Part shown: in pieces, positions 11,799-19,289 of the stretch | Layout of the letters: every line of letters starts with the position of its first letter | Position numbering within the stretch: the stretch's first letter is position 1 | Assembly: GCF_001552415.1 (NCBI RefSeq) | Contig: NZ_BCRD01000001.1 | Span: forward strand, 186,001-250,000 | Length of the DNA: 64,000 nt | Source: Corynebacterium xerosis NBRC 16721 = ATCC 373 | GTDB lineage: Bacteria; Actinomycetota; Actinomycetes; Mycobacteriales; Mycobacteriaceae | Direction: 5' to 3' | Program-made: the position numbers and the translations under genes | Notes under the pieces: generated by a model | The model's input: the letters and a program-made list of their open reading frames with translations, nothing else | The model's database searches: none | Told to the model about the DNA's origin: nothing

Positions 11799-12802
11799 CC
11801 CGCTTCGGGGCCGTGGACTGCGGCACGAACTCGATCCGCATGCTCATCACCGACGTCCGCGAGGTCGACGGCGTGCTGGAGATGACCGAGCTGCACCGCG
11901 TGATGGAGATCGTGCGGCTGGGCGAGGGAGTCGACGCCACCGGCCGACTGGCCGACGCGGCGCTCGAGCGCGTTCGCGCGGCGTTGACCGATTACGCGGA
12001 TCTCATGCGCACCGAGCGCGTCGAGGCGGTGCGCATGGTGGCGACGTCCGCGTCGCGCGATGCGTCGAACCGCGACGAGTTCTTCTCCATGACGCGCGAG
12101 ATCCTCGCCGACTGGGGCGTGGAGGCGCAGGTCATTTCGGGCGACGAGGAGGCGGCGCTGTCGTTCCGCGGCGCCGTCGACGACTTCCACCCGGAGGAGG
12201 GCCCGTTCTGCGTCATCGACGTCGGCGGCGGCTCCACCGAGGTCATCGTCGGCGAGTACGACGGCACGGTCCACGGTTCGCTGTCGGTGCCGATGGGCAG
12301 CGTCCGCCTGACGGAGCGGTTCCTGCGGGACTCGCCGCCGACCGAGAAGCAGGTCGACGTCGCCCGCCGCTACGTCGCCGAGCATTGCCGGTCGGTGCGC
12401 GAGTCGGTGCCGGTCGCCTCCGCGAAGACCATCGTCGGTTGCGCGGGCACGTACACCACGCTGTCGGCGCTGGCGCAGGGCCTGGAGACCTACGATCCGT
12501 CGGCCATCCACCTGTCCACGCTGCGCTTCAACGCCCTGCGCTCGCTCAACCAGTCGGTGCTGGACACCGACCGCCGCACCCTGGCGGAGAACCCGGTCAT
12601 GCACCCGGGCCGCGCCGACGTTTTCGCCGGCGGCGTCGTGGTCATCGACGGCCTGATGGACATGTTCGAGTCCGTCGCCGCCGAGGCGAAGTCCTCCCGC
12701 GCCAACGTGCCGCCGCTGGAGTTCCACGTCAGCGAGAAGGATATTCTGGACGGCATCGTCGCCGGCCTGATCGACGAGAAGCTCGCCCGCGCGCAGCAGT
12801 AG
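11795..12802 (+). CDS. ppx: Ppx/GppA family exopolyphosphatase / pppGpp phosphohydrolase
   Basis: Cleaves terminal phosphates from polyphosphate or pppGpp; the single-domain actinobacterial form has 335 aa here. ASKHA-fold motifs are clear: VDCGTNSIRMLI (phosphate-1 loop, residues 5-16), MVATSASRDASNRDEFF, then VIDVGGGSTEVIVGEYDG (phosphate-2), and MHPGRADVFAGGVVVIDGLM. It is short compared with the 500-aa Escherichia coli enzymes, as in the mycobacterial Ppx2 type. Translation is coupled to the DUF501 gene. Confidence 0.94.
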   Translation: MTRFGAVDCGTNSIRMLITDVREVDGVLEMTELHRVMEIVRLGEGVDATGRLADAALERVRAALTDYADLMRTERVEAVRMVATSASRDASNRDEFFSMTREILADWGVEAQVISGDEEAALSFRGAVDDFHPEEGPFCVIDVGGGSTEVIVGEYDGTVHGSLSVPMGSVRLTERFLRDSPPTEKQVDVARRYVAEHCRSVRESVPVASAKTIVGCAGTYTTLSALAQGLETYDPSAIHLSTLRFNALRSLNQSVLDTDRRTLAENPVMHPGRADVFAGGVVVIDGLMDMFESVAAEAKSSRANVPPLEFHVSEKDILDGIVAGLIDEKLARAQQ

Positions 12803-12856
12803 CGCCGGGCGGGGGTCCCGCCGCCGACACGGCGAGCCGGGGCCCGGCTTCCTTTT

Positions 12857-12898
12857 GCTTTACGACGTCCCCGCGTGGAACGCGAGCCGTCGTGAAGC
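12857..12898. repeat. Inverted pair of GTCGTVAAGC motifs
   Basis: GCTTTACGAC at 12857-12866 (minus copy) and GTCGTGAAGC at 12889-12898 (plus copy) face each other across a 22-nt loop and could form a 10-11 bp stem with one wobble pair. The second copy overlaps the first two bases of tRNA-Leu. No T-run follows, so it is not an evident terminator for ppx. Confidence 0.75.
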
Positions 12899-12970
12899 CC
12901 CCGTGGCCCAATTGGCAGAGGCAGCGGACTTAAAATCCGCGAGTTGCGAGTTCGAGTCTCGCCGGGGGCA
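12897..12970 (+). tRNA. tRNA-Leu (anticodon UAA), short variable arm
   Basis: A 74-nt cloverleaf: acceptor arms GCCCCCG/CGGGGGC, anticodon stem GCGGA/TCCGC with loop CTTAAAA (anticodon TAA at 12931-12933), T stem GCGAG/CTCGC with loop TTCGAGT, discriminator A. Between the anticodon and T stems are only 5 nt (GAGTT), where leucine tRNAs usually carry a long extra arm. The anticodon and discriminator support Leu; the missing arm is the oddity. Confidence 0.85.
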
Positions 12971-12983
12971 CCGAACGGGAAAA

Positions 12984-13020
12984 CCCCGGGCAGATGTTGG
13001 CGCATCTGCCCGGGGTTTCT
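12984..13020. terminator. Bidirectional terminator between tRNA-Leu and gabD2-like gene
   Basis: A perfect 13-bp stem CCCCGGGCAGATG (12984-12996) / CATCTGCCCGGGG (13003-13015) with loop TTGGCG, followed by TTTCTT on the plus strand and preceded by AAAA, so it serves both converging transcripts. Confidence 0.92.
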
Positions 13021-13034
13021 TCGCGTACCGCGGT

Positions 13035-14627
13035 TTACGGCAGCACGCCGAACTTCTTGCCCAGCTTCAGCGCGGTGGTGAACACCTTGGCGTAGGTTTC
13101 GCGCTCCAGCATCGGCATGGAGATCGGGGACACCCGCTGGACGGTGACGGTCTGGGAGTCGGTGTACTTCAGCAGGCCCTCGGCGCCCTGGCGGCGGCCC
13201 ACGCCGGACTCCTTGAACCCGCCCATCGGCGCGTCGACGGAGGCGAAGGTGGCGGCGAAGCCGTCGTTGACGTTGACGGAACCGGCCTGGATCTTCGGCG
13301 CCAGCTCCTTCGCGCGCGACGGGGAGCACCACAGCGAGGCGTTGAGGCCGTAGCGCGAGTCGTTGGCGCGGCGGATACCTTCTTCGGCGTCGGCGACGCG
13401 GTGGACCACGACGACCGGGCCGAAGACCTCCTCGGTGAGCAGCTCGACGCCCTCGGGGACGTCGGTGAGGATGGTCGGCTCGTAGAACAGCGGGCCCAGG
13501 TCCGGGCGGGCGCGGCCGCCGGCGAGGACGGTGGCGCCGGCTTCCACGGCGTCGTGGACCATCTTCTGCACGATGTCGAACTGGCCCTGCGACTGCAGCG
13601 ACCCCATCTCCGCCTCCCAGCCGTAGCCGGCACCGAGGCTCATGGCCTTGGTGCGGTCGGCGAAGGCGGGCACGAACTCGTCCCACACCTCTTCGGCGAC
13701 GTACATGCGCTCGGTGGACACGCACAGGTGGCCGGAGTTGGTGAAGCACGCGATGCGCGCGCCCTCGACGGCGGCCTTGACGTTGGCGTCCTCGGCGACG
13801 ATCAGCGGGTTCTTGCCGCCGAGCTCCGCGGAGAACCCGATCAGGCGCTCGCCGCACTGCTTGGCCAGGGACTTGCCGGTCTCGGACGAGCCGGTGAACA
13901 TCAGGTAATCGGCTTGCGCGACGATGGCCTGGCCGACGACGGAGCCGGGGCCGGGCACGACCTGCACGACGTCTTCCGGCAGTCCCGCGCGGTAGAGCAG
14001 GTCAACGGCCAGCAGCGCCGAGAACGGGGTGGTGGAGTCGGGCTTGAGCACGATGGCGTTGCCGGCCATGATCGCCGCCAGCGCGTCGGAGATGGCCAGC
14101 GTCAGCGGGTAATTCCAGGGGCTGATCACGCCGACGACGCCCTTGGGGTGGTGGTAGACGGTCGTCGGACTGAGCACCGGCAGCGCGCCGTGGGCCTTGG
14201 CGGGCTTGAGCAGCGCTTCGGCCTGATTGCCGTAGTAGCGGGCGGTGATGGCGACGTGGAGGACTTCCTCGTACGCCGACGCGCGGTTCTTGCCGGTCTC
14301 GGCCTGGACCACGTCCATCAGCTGGCCCTGGTGGGTGAGCACCAGGTCATGGAAGCGGTGGAGCACCTCGCGGCGGGAGTTGACGGGCACGCGCGCCCAT
14401 GCGGCCTGGGCGAAGCGGGCGCGGTCGAAGGCGCGGTCGACGTCCGCGGCGTCGCCGACGGGGATCTCGGCCAGCGGTTCGCCGGTGAAGGGCGTCGAAA
14501 TGGTGCGGGTTTCCGAGCCCGCGACGGGGGCCCGCTTGAGCAGGCGCTCGACGACGTCGGGCGTCAGGGGATTGCGGATGGCCTGCGCGCCGGTGGCGCG
14601 GTCGGTCTCGGTCGTGGTCGCGTTCAT
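13035..14627 (-). CDS. gabD2: Succinate-semialdehyde dehydrogenase (NAD(P)+), GabD2 type
   Basis: Aldehyde dehydrogenase family, 530 aa. It is predicted to oxidise succinate semialdehyde to succinate (GABA shunt / truncated TCA bypass). Visible: cofactor-binding SPWNYPLTLAISDALAAIMA, the GSSETGKSLA turn, catalytic Glu268 in ELGGKN and catalytic Cys302 in NSGHLCVST, and C-terminal PMGGFKESGVGRRQG. The N-terminus resembles mycobacterial GabD2. The ATG at 14627 was chosen because the family homology starts just after it. ALDH substrate calls from sequence alone are imperfect; another aldehyde is possible. Confidence 0.87.
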   Translation of the reverse strand: MNATTTETDRATGAQAIRNPLTPDVVERLLKRAPVAGSETRTISTPFTGEPLAEIPVGDAADVDRAFDRARFAQAAWARVPVNSRREVLHRFHDLVLTHQGQLMDVVQAETGKNRASAYEEVLHVAITARYYGNQAEALLKPAKAHGALPVLSPTTVYHHPKGVVGVISPWNYPLTLAISDALAAIMAGNAIVLKPDSTTPFSALLAVDLLYRAGLPEDVVQVVPGPGSVVGQAIVAQADYLMFTGSSETGKSLAKQCGERLIGFSAELGGKNPLIVAEDANVKAAVEGARIACFTNSGHLCVSTERMYVAEEVWDEFVPAFADRTKAMSLGAGYGWEAEMGSLQSQGQFDIVQKMVHDAVEAGATVLAGGRARPDLGPLFYEPTILTDVPEGVELLTEEVFGPVVVVHRVADAEEGIRRANDSRYGLNASLWCSPSRAKELAPKIQAGSVNVNDGFAATFASVDAPMGGFKESGVGRRQGAEGLLKYTDSQTVTVQRVSPISMPMLERETYAKVFTTALKLGKKFGVLP

Positions 14628-14690
14628 GGGCGCGATGGTACGCGGCGGTCCGGATCGCCGGGCCGGTTTGGGCGGGGAACCCATTTCGGT

Positions 14691-14708
14691 TCCCGCTTGA
14701 CGACGCCC
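14691..14708 (-). repeat. GTCGTVAAGC motif site (upstream of gabD2-like gene)
   Basis: Core GTCGTCAAGC on the minus strand (14695-14704), directly followed by a GGGAACC...GGTTCCC hairpin (14675-14694). Confidence 0.7.
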
Positions 14709-14794
14709 ACCGCCAGCCGAGAGCCGGCCCCGTACGAGCCAGGCGCCGCCTCGATGGTTGGGCGCTGCCCTGAGCGGTTGGCCAGCTAATTGCC

Positions 14795-15121
14795 CTAGTT
14801 GTCGGTATAACCCAAACGGCGGCTGTGATCGGGGTCGCGGTTGCCGCTTTCCCCGAATTCGAACGGTTCGTGGCCGTCGACGTCGCCGTATCGCATTTCG
14901 GGGTCCACGTCCGGGTCCTCGTCGGGATCGACGTCGGGCTTTTCTTCCGCGAGACGGCGGTCCAGGGTGTCGTGGGGTTCGGCCCCGCGCCAACGGTCCG
15001 GCGGGTCCATCACGTAGTTCTCGCCGTCGCCGGTCATGTGGTCCGCGTCGAGGCCCTCGGAACCGTCGAGGGTGTTCTCGTCGAAGTCACCGGTGGTGTC
15101 GGCGTCGTAATCGCCAGCCAT
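14795..15121 (-). CDS. Small acidic protein, DUF5709-like
   Basis: A 108-aa, very acidic soluble protein (MAGDYDADTTGDFDENTLDG at the start). The segment DPPDRWRGAEPHDTLDRRLAEE with its closing DRRLAEEKPDV resembles actinobacterial DUF5709 proteins as I remember them, but the match is by eye. No membrane span or signal. The start at 15121 has GGAGG 6 nt upstream. It is divergent from the Bax-inhibitor-like gene. No function is known. Confidence 0.75.
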   Translation of the reverse strand: MAGDYDADTTGDFDENTLDGSEGLDADHMTGDGENYVMDPPDRWRGAEPHDTLDRRLAEEKPDVDPDEDPDVDPEMRYGDVDGHEPFEFGESGNRDPDHSRRLGYTDN

Positions 15122-15304
15122 GTCATCCTCCGCGTCATCGATTTCTTTCCGGTTCCCCGATCGTACCCCGCCGACATGCGGTTTCGGTGAGGCATTTCCC
15201 TCTGCGAAAAACCCCGTAATCGGGAACAATCGGGACGGTTCGACCGTTATACGTCTCGTAAGGCAACAATTACTCGGCCGCAACAGGCCGGAAGGAAGGA
15301 CGAC

Positions 15305-16171
15305 GTGCGCGAAAGCTCCAACCCCGCATTCAGCTCGCTCACCAAGACCGTCGCCCGCGGCCAGGCCGGTGCCCACCAGTACGGGCAGCAGCAGTACGGC
15401 CCCGGCGGCTACGGCCAGCAGGGCTACGGCCAGGACCCGTACGGCCAGCAGCAGTACGGCGCGCCGCAGCAGGCGCAGAACGTTCGGCCCATGACGGTGG
15501 ATGACGTGGTGGCGAAGACCGGCATCACGCTCGCCGTGATCGTCGCGTTCGCGGCGGTCAACTTCGCCATCGCCGCGTTCGTCAACCTGGGCCTGGCCAT
15601 GATCCTCACCATCGTCGGCGCCATCGGCGGCCTGGTGACGGTGCTGATCTCCACCTTCGGCAAGAAGTACGGCTCCGCCCCGGTCACCCTGACCTACGCG
15701 GCGCTGGAGGGCCTGTTCGTCGGTGGCGTCAGCTTCATGTTCGCCGGGTTCGACGTCGCCGGCACCAACGGCTTCGGTCTCATCTCGCAGGCGGTCATCG
15801 CCACCATCGGCGTGTTCGCCGGCATGCTCTGGGTCTACAAGTCGGGCGCCATCCGCGTCACTCCGAAGTTCACGCGATTCATGACCGCCGCGCTGATCGG
15901 CGTGCTGGTCCTGGCGCTGGGCAACCTGCTGCTCGCCGTGTTCGGCGTCGGCTCCCCGCTGCGCGACGGCGGCCCCATCGCCATCATCTTCTCGCTGGTG
16001 TGCATCGGCCTCGCCGCGTTCAGCTTCCTGCTGGACTTCGATCAGGCCGACAAGCTGGTCCGCGCCGGTGCGCCCGCCAACTACGCCTGGGGCGTCGCCC
16101 TCGGCCTGGCGGTCACCCTGGTCTGGCTGTACATCGAGATCCTGCGTCTGCTGTCCTACTTCAGGGACTAG
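15305..16171 (+). CDS. Bax inhibitor-1 / YccA-family membrane protein
   Basis: A 288-aa integral membrane protein. Residues 20-60 are a striking Gln/Tyr/Gly repeat (QYGQQQYG, GYGQQGYGQDPYGQQQYG), followed by about seven membrane segments from residue 70 on, ending in the family's FDQADKLVRAGAPANYAWGV loop (acidic pore-lining residues) and a final WLYIEILRLLSYF helix. BI-1 relatives form pH-sensitive Ca2+ leak channels; the bacterial role is unclear. The GTG at 15305 follows GGAAGGAAGGACGAC. A terminator lies 38 nt past the stop. Confidence 0.9.
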   Translation: MRESSNPAFSSLTKTVARGQAGAHQYGQQQYGPGGYGQQGYGQDPYGQQQYGAPQQAQNVRPMTVDDVVAKTGITLAVIVAFAAVNFAIAAFVNLGLAMILTIVGAIGGLVTVLISTFGKKYGSAPVTLTYAALEGLFVGGVSFMFAGFDVAGTNGFGLISQAVIATIGVFAGMLWVYKSGAIRVTPKFTRFMTAALIGVLVLALGNLLLAVFGVGSPLRDGGPIAIIFSLVCIGLAAFSFLLDFDQADKLVRAGAPANYAWGVALGLAVTLVWLYIEILRLLSYFRD

Positions 16172-16208
16172 CGGCGACGCGGTGGCGTGAACGCGCCACG
16201 TGAGAATA

Positions 16209-16235
16209 GGGCCCCGGCATTCGCCGGGGCCCTTT
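16209..16235 (+). terminator. Terminator of the BI-1-like gene
   Basis: A 10-bp stem GGGCCCCGGC (16209-16218) / GCCGGGGCCC (16223-16232), loop ATTC, then TTT. Confidence 0.88.
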
Positions 16236-16297
16236 CGCGTGCCCGAATGACGTCCGGGCATGAAAAAGCGCCCCCGCCGGGAAGCGTGGGCGTGACC

Positions 16298-16380
16298 GTC
16301 GCAAAGCAAAGGCGGCAAAGCAAGGGCAGTAATGCAAGGGCAGTGAAGCAAAAGCAGCAAAAAGCAAAGGCACACGAAAA
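16298..16380. repeat. Degenerate about 14-bp minisatellite (GGCRGNAAWGCAAR)
   Basis: Begins with GTCGCAAAGC, a one-base variant of the dispersed motif, then runs as about five degenerate units rich in GCAAAGCAA, GGCAGTAATGCAAG and GGCAGTGAAGCAAAA. It lies between the two convergent genes BI-1 and greA, between their terminators. No gene is apparent. Confidence 0.7.
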
Positions 16381-16408
16381 AGCGGCGGAGGGAAAACCCT
16401 CCGCCGCT
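16376..16408 (-). terminator. Terminator of greA
   Basis: A 12-bp stem AGCGGCGGAGGG (16381-16392) / CCCTCCGCCGCT (16397-16408), loop AAAA; on the minus strand the stem is followed by TTTT. Confidence 0.88.
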
Positions 16409-16469
16409 TCATGCCGCGCCCCGACAAGGGGCCGGCTGCCGGGACTGGCTCGGAATCCCGTCCGGGACC

Positions 16470-16976
16470 TTAGTCCTGGAACTCCGGGTCGTACGGCTCG
16501 GCCTTGATCAGCGTGACCTCGACCTCGTCGCCCGTCGGGGACTTGTAGGAACGGGTCTCGCCCTCCTTGGCGCCGACCAGCGCGCGGCCCAGCGGCGAAT
16601 CCGTGGAGTACGTCTCCAGGTTCGGGTTGGACGAATCCGCACCGCGGGTGCCGATGAGGAACGTCTCCTTGTCGTCCTCGTCGCCGTCGTAGTAGACGTG
16701 CACGACGGTGCCGACCAGCGCGACGCCCGACTCCTGCGGGGTCTCGCCGACGGTGGCGCGCTGCAGCAGATCCTCGAGGTAGCGGATGCGCGCCTCCTCC
16801 TGGCCCTGCTGCTCGCGGGCGGCGTCGTATCCGGCGTTCTCCTTCAGATCGCCCTCTTCGCGGCGCTCGTTGATCTCGGCGGCGATGATCGGGCGGTTCT
16901 CGTACAGGGCGTCGAGCTCGGACTTGAGCTTGTCGTAGGACTCCTGCGTGAGCCACGGGTTGTTGGAGTCGGTCAT
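16470..16976 (-). CDS. greA: Transcription elongation factor GreA
   Basis: A 168-aa factor that inserts into the RNA polymerase secondary channel and stimulates cleavage of backtracked RNA. The N-terminal coiled coil (residues about 10-80) carries [20 protein letters not shown], with the two acidic tip residues Asp and Glu in GDLKENAGY; the C-terminal FKBP-like domain has the [17 protein letters not shown] signature. The ATG at 16976 was chosen because CAGGAGG sits 6-7 nt before it. It lies next to the DUF4307 gene and divergent mca, as in mycobacteria. Confidence 0.98.
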   Translation of the reverse strand: MTDSNNPWLTQESYDKLKSELDALYENRPIIAAEINERREEGDLKENAGYDAAREQQGQEEARIRYLEDLLQRATVGETPQESGVALVGTVVHVYYDGDEDDKETFLIGTRGADSSNPNLETYSTDSPLGRALVGAKEGETRSYKSPTGDEVEVTLIKAEPYDPEFQD

Positions 16977-17051
16977 GGTGCCTCCTGTGTCGTCAACGCT
17001 GTCGACGGGCCGTCGATCGGCGGAAAAGCTGGTCTTTCCAGCCCGGATACG

Positions 17052-17075
17052 AAAAACCGGCCCCAACTGGGGCCG
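17052..17075 (-). terminator. Terminator of the DUF4307 gene
   Basis: An 8-bp stem CGGCCCCA / TGGGGCCG (17058-17065, 17068-17075) that is followed by TTTTT on the minus strand. It separates the DUF4307 gene from greA. Confidence 0.85.
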
Positions 17076-17135
17076 TGAACGGGGTCAGGATACCACCGGC
17101 GGGTCACACCGCGTTAACCGCCCCGCCGCCGGGAA

Positions 17136-17615
17136 TCACTTGCCCAGGAACTTCGGCATCTCCGTGGAGCAGCCGTACACCTCGCCGGCGACGGCCTGCT
17201 CGCGGGTCTGGATGGGCACGTCCATGCGCACCGTCGACGGGCCGCCGGCCGGGATCAGCACATCGCGGCGGCCGACCTCGGCGACGTCGTAGTTCAGCGC
17301 GTAGATGATGCAGTACGCGTCCATCGACGGATCCTCGCGCGTGACGTCGAGGGTGAAGATGAAGACGTCGTCCTCCCGGCCCTCCTCGCGCGCCCACCCG
17401 GCCTGCGTGGCGGTGACGTCCGGCGTGGACACGCGGTTCATCTGCACGAAGATGTAGGCCATGGCGATGATGAGCATGCCCACCAGGCCCACCACGATCA
17501 GCTTTCCGGGCAGCCGGCGATTGGTGTCGCCGTAACGCGCGCTGCGCGTGCTCCCGGTGGCGCGGGTGTCCCGACCGCGACCGCGATCGACGTTGGAGGC
17601 CTTCGAGTCCGACAT
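17136..17615 (-). CDS. DUF4307 membrane protein
   Basis: A 159-aa bitopic protein: a basic Arg/Ser-rich N-terminus (1-35), one membrane segment at about 38-60 ([20 protein letters not shown]), and an extracellular domain with the DUF4307 pattern, including two cysteines ([12 protein letters not shown] and VYGCSTEMP) that may form a disulfide. Function unknown. The ATG at 17615 is 7 nt from TACAGT (minus, 17623-17628), implying a leaderless mRNA diverging from mca. Confidence 0.92.
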   Translation of the reverse strand: MSDSKASNVDRGRGRDTRATGSTRSARYGDTNRRLPGKLIVVGLVGMLIIAMAYIFVQMNRVSTPDVTATQAGWAREEGREDDVFIFTLDVTREDPSMDAYCIIYALNYDVAEVGRRDVLIPAGGPSTVRMDVPIQTREQAVAGEVYGCSTEMPKFLGK

Positions 17616-17687
17616 GCCCCCAACTGTATCGGACGGATCCGCGCGACCCCCGGCGGGGGCGGGGAACCGGCCCCGTAGACTGTACGG

Positions 17688-17726
17688 ATGTCGGAACAGG
17701 TACCGGACTGGAAGGAAACCGCATGA
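17688..17726 (+). CDS. Putative leaderless upstream ORF (12 aa) coupled to mca
   Basis: ATG at 17688 is 6 nt after TAGACT (17676-17681), the spacing of a leaderless start. It encodes [12 protein letters not shown] and its TGA overlaps the mca ATG (ATGA at 17723-17726). A GGAAGGAAA sequence inside it would also serve as the mca ribosome site. Whether it is translated is unproven; the arrangement could couple mca expression to a short upstream peptide. Confidence 0.45.
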   Translation: MSEQVPDWKETA

Positions 17727-18655
17727 GCCTGCGATTGATGGCGGTCCACGCCCACCCCGATGACGAGTCCAGCAAGGGCGCGGCGACGATGGCCCGCTAC
17801 GCGGCCGAGGGGCACGACGTCATGGTGGTCACCCTCACCGGCGGCGAGCGCGGCAGCATCCTCAACCCCGCCATGGACCGCCCGGAGGTCGTGGCGGACA
17901 TCGCCGCGGTGCGCGTCGCCGAGATGGCCGAAGCCGCCCGCATCCTGGGCGTGCAGCATCGTTGGCTGGGCTTCGTCGACTCCGGTCTGCCGGAAGGGTC
18001 GCCGACGCCGGTGCTGCCGCAGGGCTGCTTCGCCCGCGAGAAGGTGGAGGACGCCGTCAAGCCGCTGATCCAGGCGATCCGCGAGTTCCGGCCGCACGTC
18101 CTGATCACGTACGACGAAAACGGCGGCTACCCGCACCCGGACCACATCATGACGCACATCATTTCCGTGCGGGCGTGGACCGAGGCCGCCACCGACGCGC
18201 ACCCCGAGCTGGGGGAGCCGTGGGAGATCAAGAAGATGTACTACACCCACGGGTTCGTCCGCCGCCGGCTGCTGGCGCTGGACGCGTACTACGTGGACCG
18301 CGGCCTGCCCAGCCCCTTGGGCGAGCCGCTGAAGCGCTGGGTGTCCGAGCGCGGCGACATCATGGAGCGCGTGACCACGCAGGTGCCGTGCGCGGACTTC
18401 TTCGACGCCCGTGACGATGCCTTGCGCGCCCATGCCACCCAGATCGACCCGAACGGGCCTTTCTTCGCGGTGCCGGCGGACGTGCAGCGTAGAGTGTGGC
18501 CGACGGAGGAATTCGAGTTGGCGCGCACGCGCGTGCGCACCTCGCTGCCGGAGGACGATCTGTTCGCCGGCATCGACCCCGACGAAGCACCGGAAGAAGC
18601 GCCGGGCCAGGCGCCGGGCGACGGATCCGCGGCCGACGGGCCGCAGAGCATTTAA
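17723..18655 (+). CDS. mca: Mycothiol S-conjugate amidase Mca
   Basis: A 310-aa zinc enzyme that cleaves mycothiol S-conjugates to a mercapturic acid (exported) and GlcN-inositol, detoxifying electrophiles. It has the GlcNAc deacetylase fold, with metal site [11 protein letters not shown] (His11, Asp14) and the third ligand in [12 protein letters not shown] (about His141), plus the Mca-type substrate block [17 protein letters not shown]. The last 25 residues are a low-complexity acidic tail. Presence of mca indicates that the organism uses mycothiol. The GGAAGGAAACC site precedes the ATG at 17723. Confidence 0.95.
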   Translation: MSLRLMAVHAHPDDESSKGAATMARYAAEGHDVMVVTLTGGERGSILNPAMDRPEVVADIAAVRVAEMAEAARILGVQHRWLGFVDSGLPEGSPTPVLPQGCFAREKVEDAVKPLIQAIREFRPHVLITYDENGGYPHPDHIMTHIISVRAWTEAATDAHPELGEPWEIKKMYYTHGFVRRRLLALDAYYVDRGLPSPLGEPLKRWVSERGDIMERVTTQVPCADFFDARDDALRAHATQIDPNGPFFAVPADVQRRVWPTEEFELARTRVRTSLPEDDLFAGIDPDEAPEEAPGQAPGDGSAADGPQSI

Positions 18656-18670
18656 GGAATGAAGGCTGAC

Positions 18671-19039
18671 ATGCCCCAGGCAATGGAAATCTGGAATGCC
18701 GCAGCGGCCGAGGCCGCCATGGACGTGACGCTGCTCGCGCAGAACCCCGTGGGCCCGATGGGCGCGGACTTCGGCAAGGCGTCCCCGATCGGCCTTCTGG
18801 TCATCGTGCTGCTGCTGGTCGTGATCCTGCTCATCGGCGTGGACTTGACCCGCCGCATGAAGCGCATGCGCCGCCGCCGCGCGTTCGCGGAGGGGCACGG
18901 CATGGATCCCTTCGACATCGAGGGAATCGACCGCGCGATGGCCGACCACGAGTCGTCCGGTGGCCTCGACGGCGAGGCGATCGTCGAGGACCGCTTTTCG
19001 GGGGAGCCCGAATTGCGGGAACGTCGTTCCAAGGATTAG
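18671..19039 (+). CDS. Small membrane protein next to mca (Rv1083-like)
   Basis: A 122-aa protein with one or possibly two hydrophobic segments; the clear one is SPIGLLVIVLLLVVILLIGVD (residues about 35-55), followed at once by the basic cluster RRMKRMRRRRAF and an acidic C-terminal half. An ATG at 18659 is also in frame, but GAAGG lies 6 nt before the ATG at 18671 and nothing suitable precedes the earlier one. A small membrane protein follows mca in mycobacteria too. Function unknown. Confidence 0.8.
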   Translation: MPQAMEIWNAAAAEAAMDVTLLAQNPVGPMGADFGKASPIGLLVIVLLLVVILLIGVDLTRRMKRMRRRRAFAEGHGMDPFDIEGIDRAMADHESSGGLDGEAIVEDRFSGEPELRERRSKD

Positions 19040-19049
19040 GATTTGTGAC

Positions 19050-19094
19050 ATGCGCAACTGGCGATTTTATTTTGAGTGGGGCTCCGGCCGCTGA
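19050..19094 (+). CDS. Aromatic-rich leader peptide of the DAHP synthase attenuator
   Basis: A 14-codon ORF encoding MRNWRFYFEWGSGR. Five of the fourteen residues are aromatic (2 Trp, 2 Phe, 1 Tyr), in a short peptide 195 nt before a DAHP synthase gene and directly before a nested hairpin set. Corynebacterium glutamicum has a described leader of this kind (aroR) before its aroF; I am citing that from memory. Stalling at Trp, Phe or Tyr codons would alter the hairpins. Confidence 0.8.
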   Translation: MRNWRFYFEWGSGR

Positions 19095-19187
19095 CCCCAC
19101 GGTCAGCCATGCACCCTCGAAGTAGACGCCACGCGCACGCCGGAGCCCCAAAGGCAGCACCCGAAGATTCGGGTAGCTGCCTTTCGT
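19078..19187 (+). promoter_or_regulatory. Ribosome-mediated attenuator for DAHP synthase
   Basis: Three structures are visible. (1) GGGGCTCCGGC (19078-19088), inside the leader ORF, pairs with GCCGGAGCCCC (19139-19149). (2) A local hairpin GCTGACC (19090-19096) / GGTCAGC (19101-19107) covers the leader stop codon. (3) A terminator hairpin AAAGGCAGC (19150-19158) / GCTGCCTTT (19176-19184), with inner pairs ACCCG/CGGGT, ends in CTTTCGTCG. Pairing 1 abuts the terminator, so a ribosome on the leader would decide which forms. Confidence 0.72.
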
Positions 19188-19289
19188 CGTATCCGGCCCA
19201 GTGCCGGAGGGCGACGCCCGGCGCCATGAACGAACCACGTACCCAATCGATTCGCCCACACGCACCGACCCCGAAAGGCACCCACGGCC

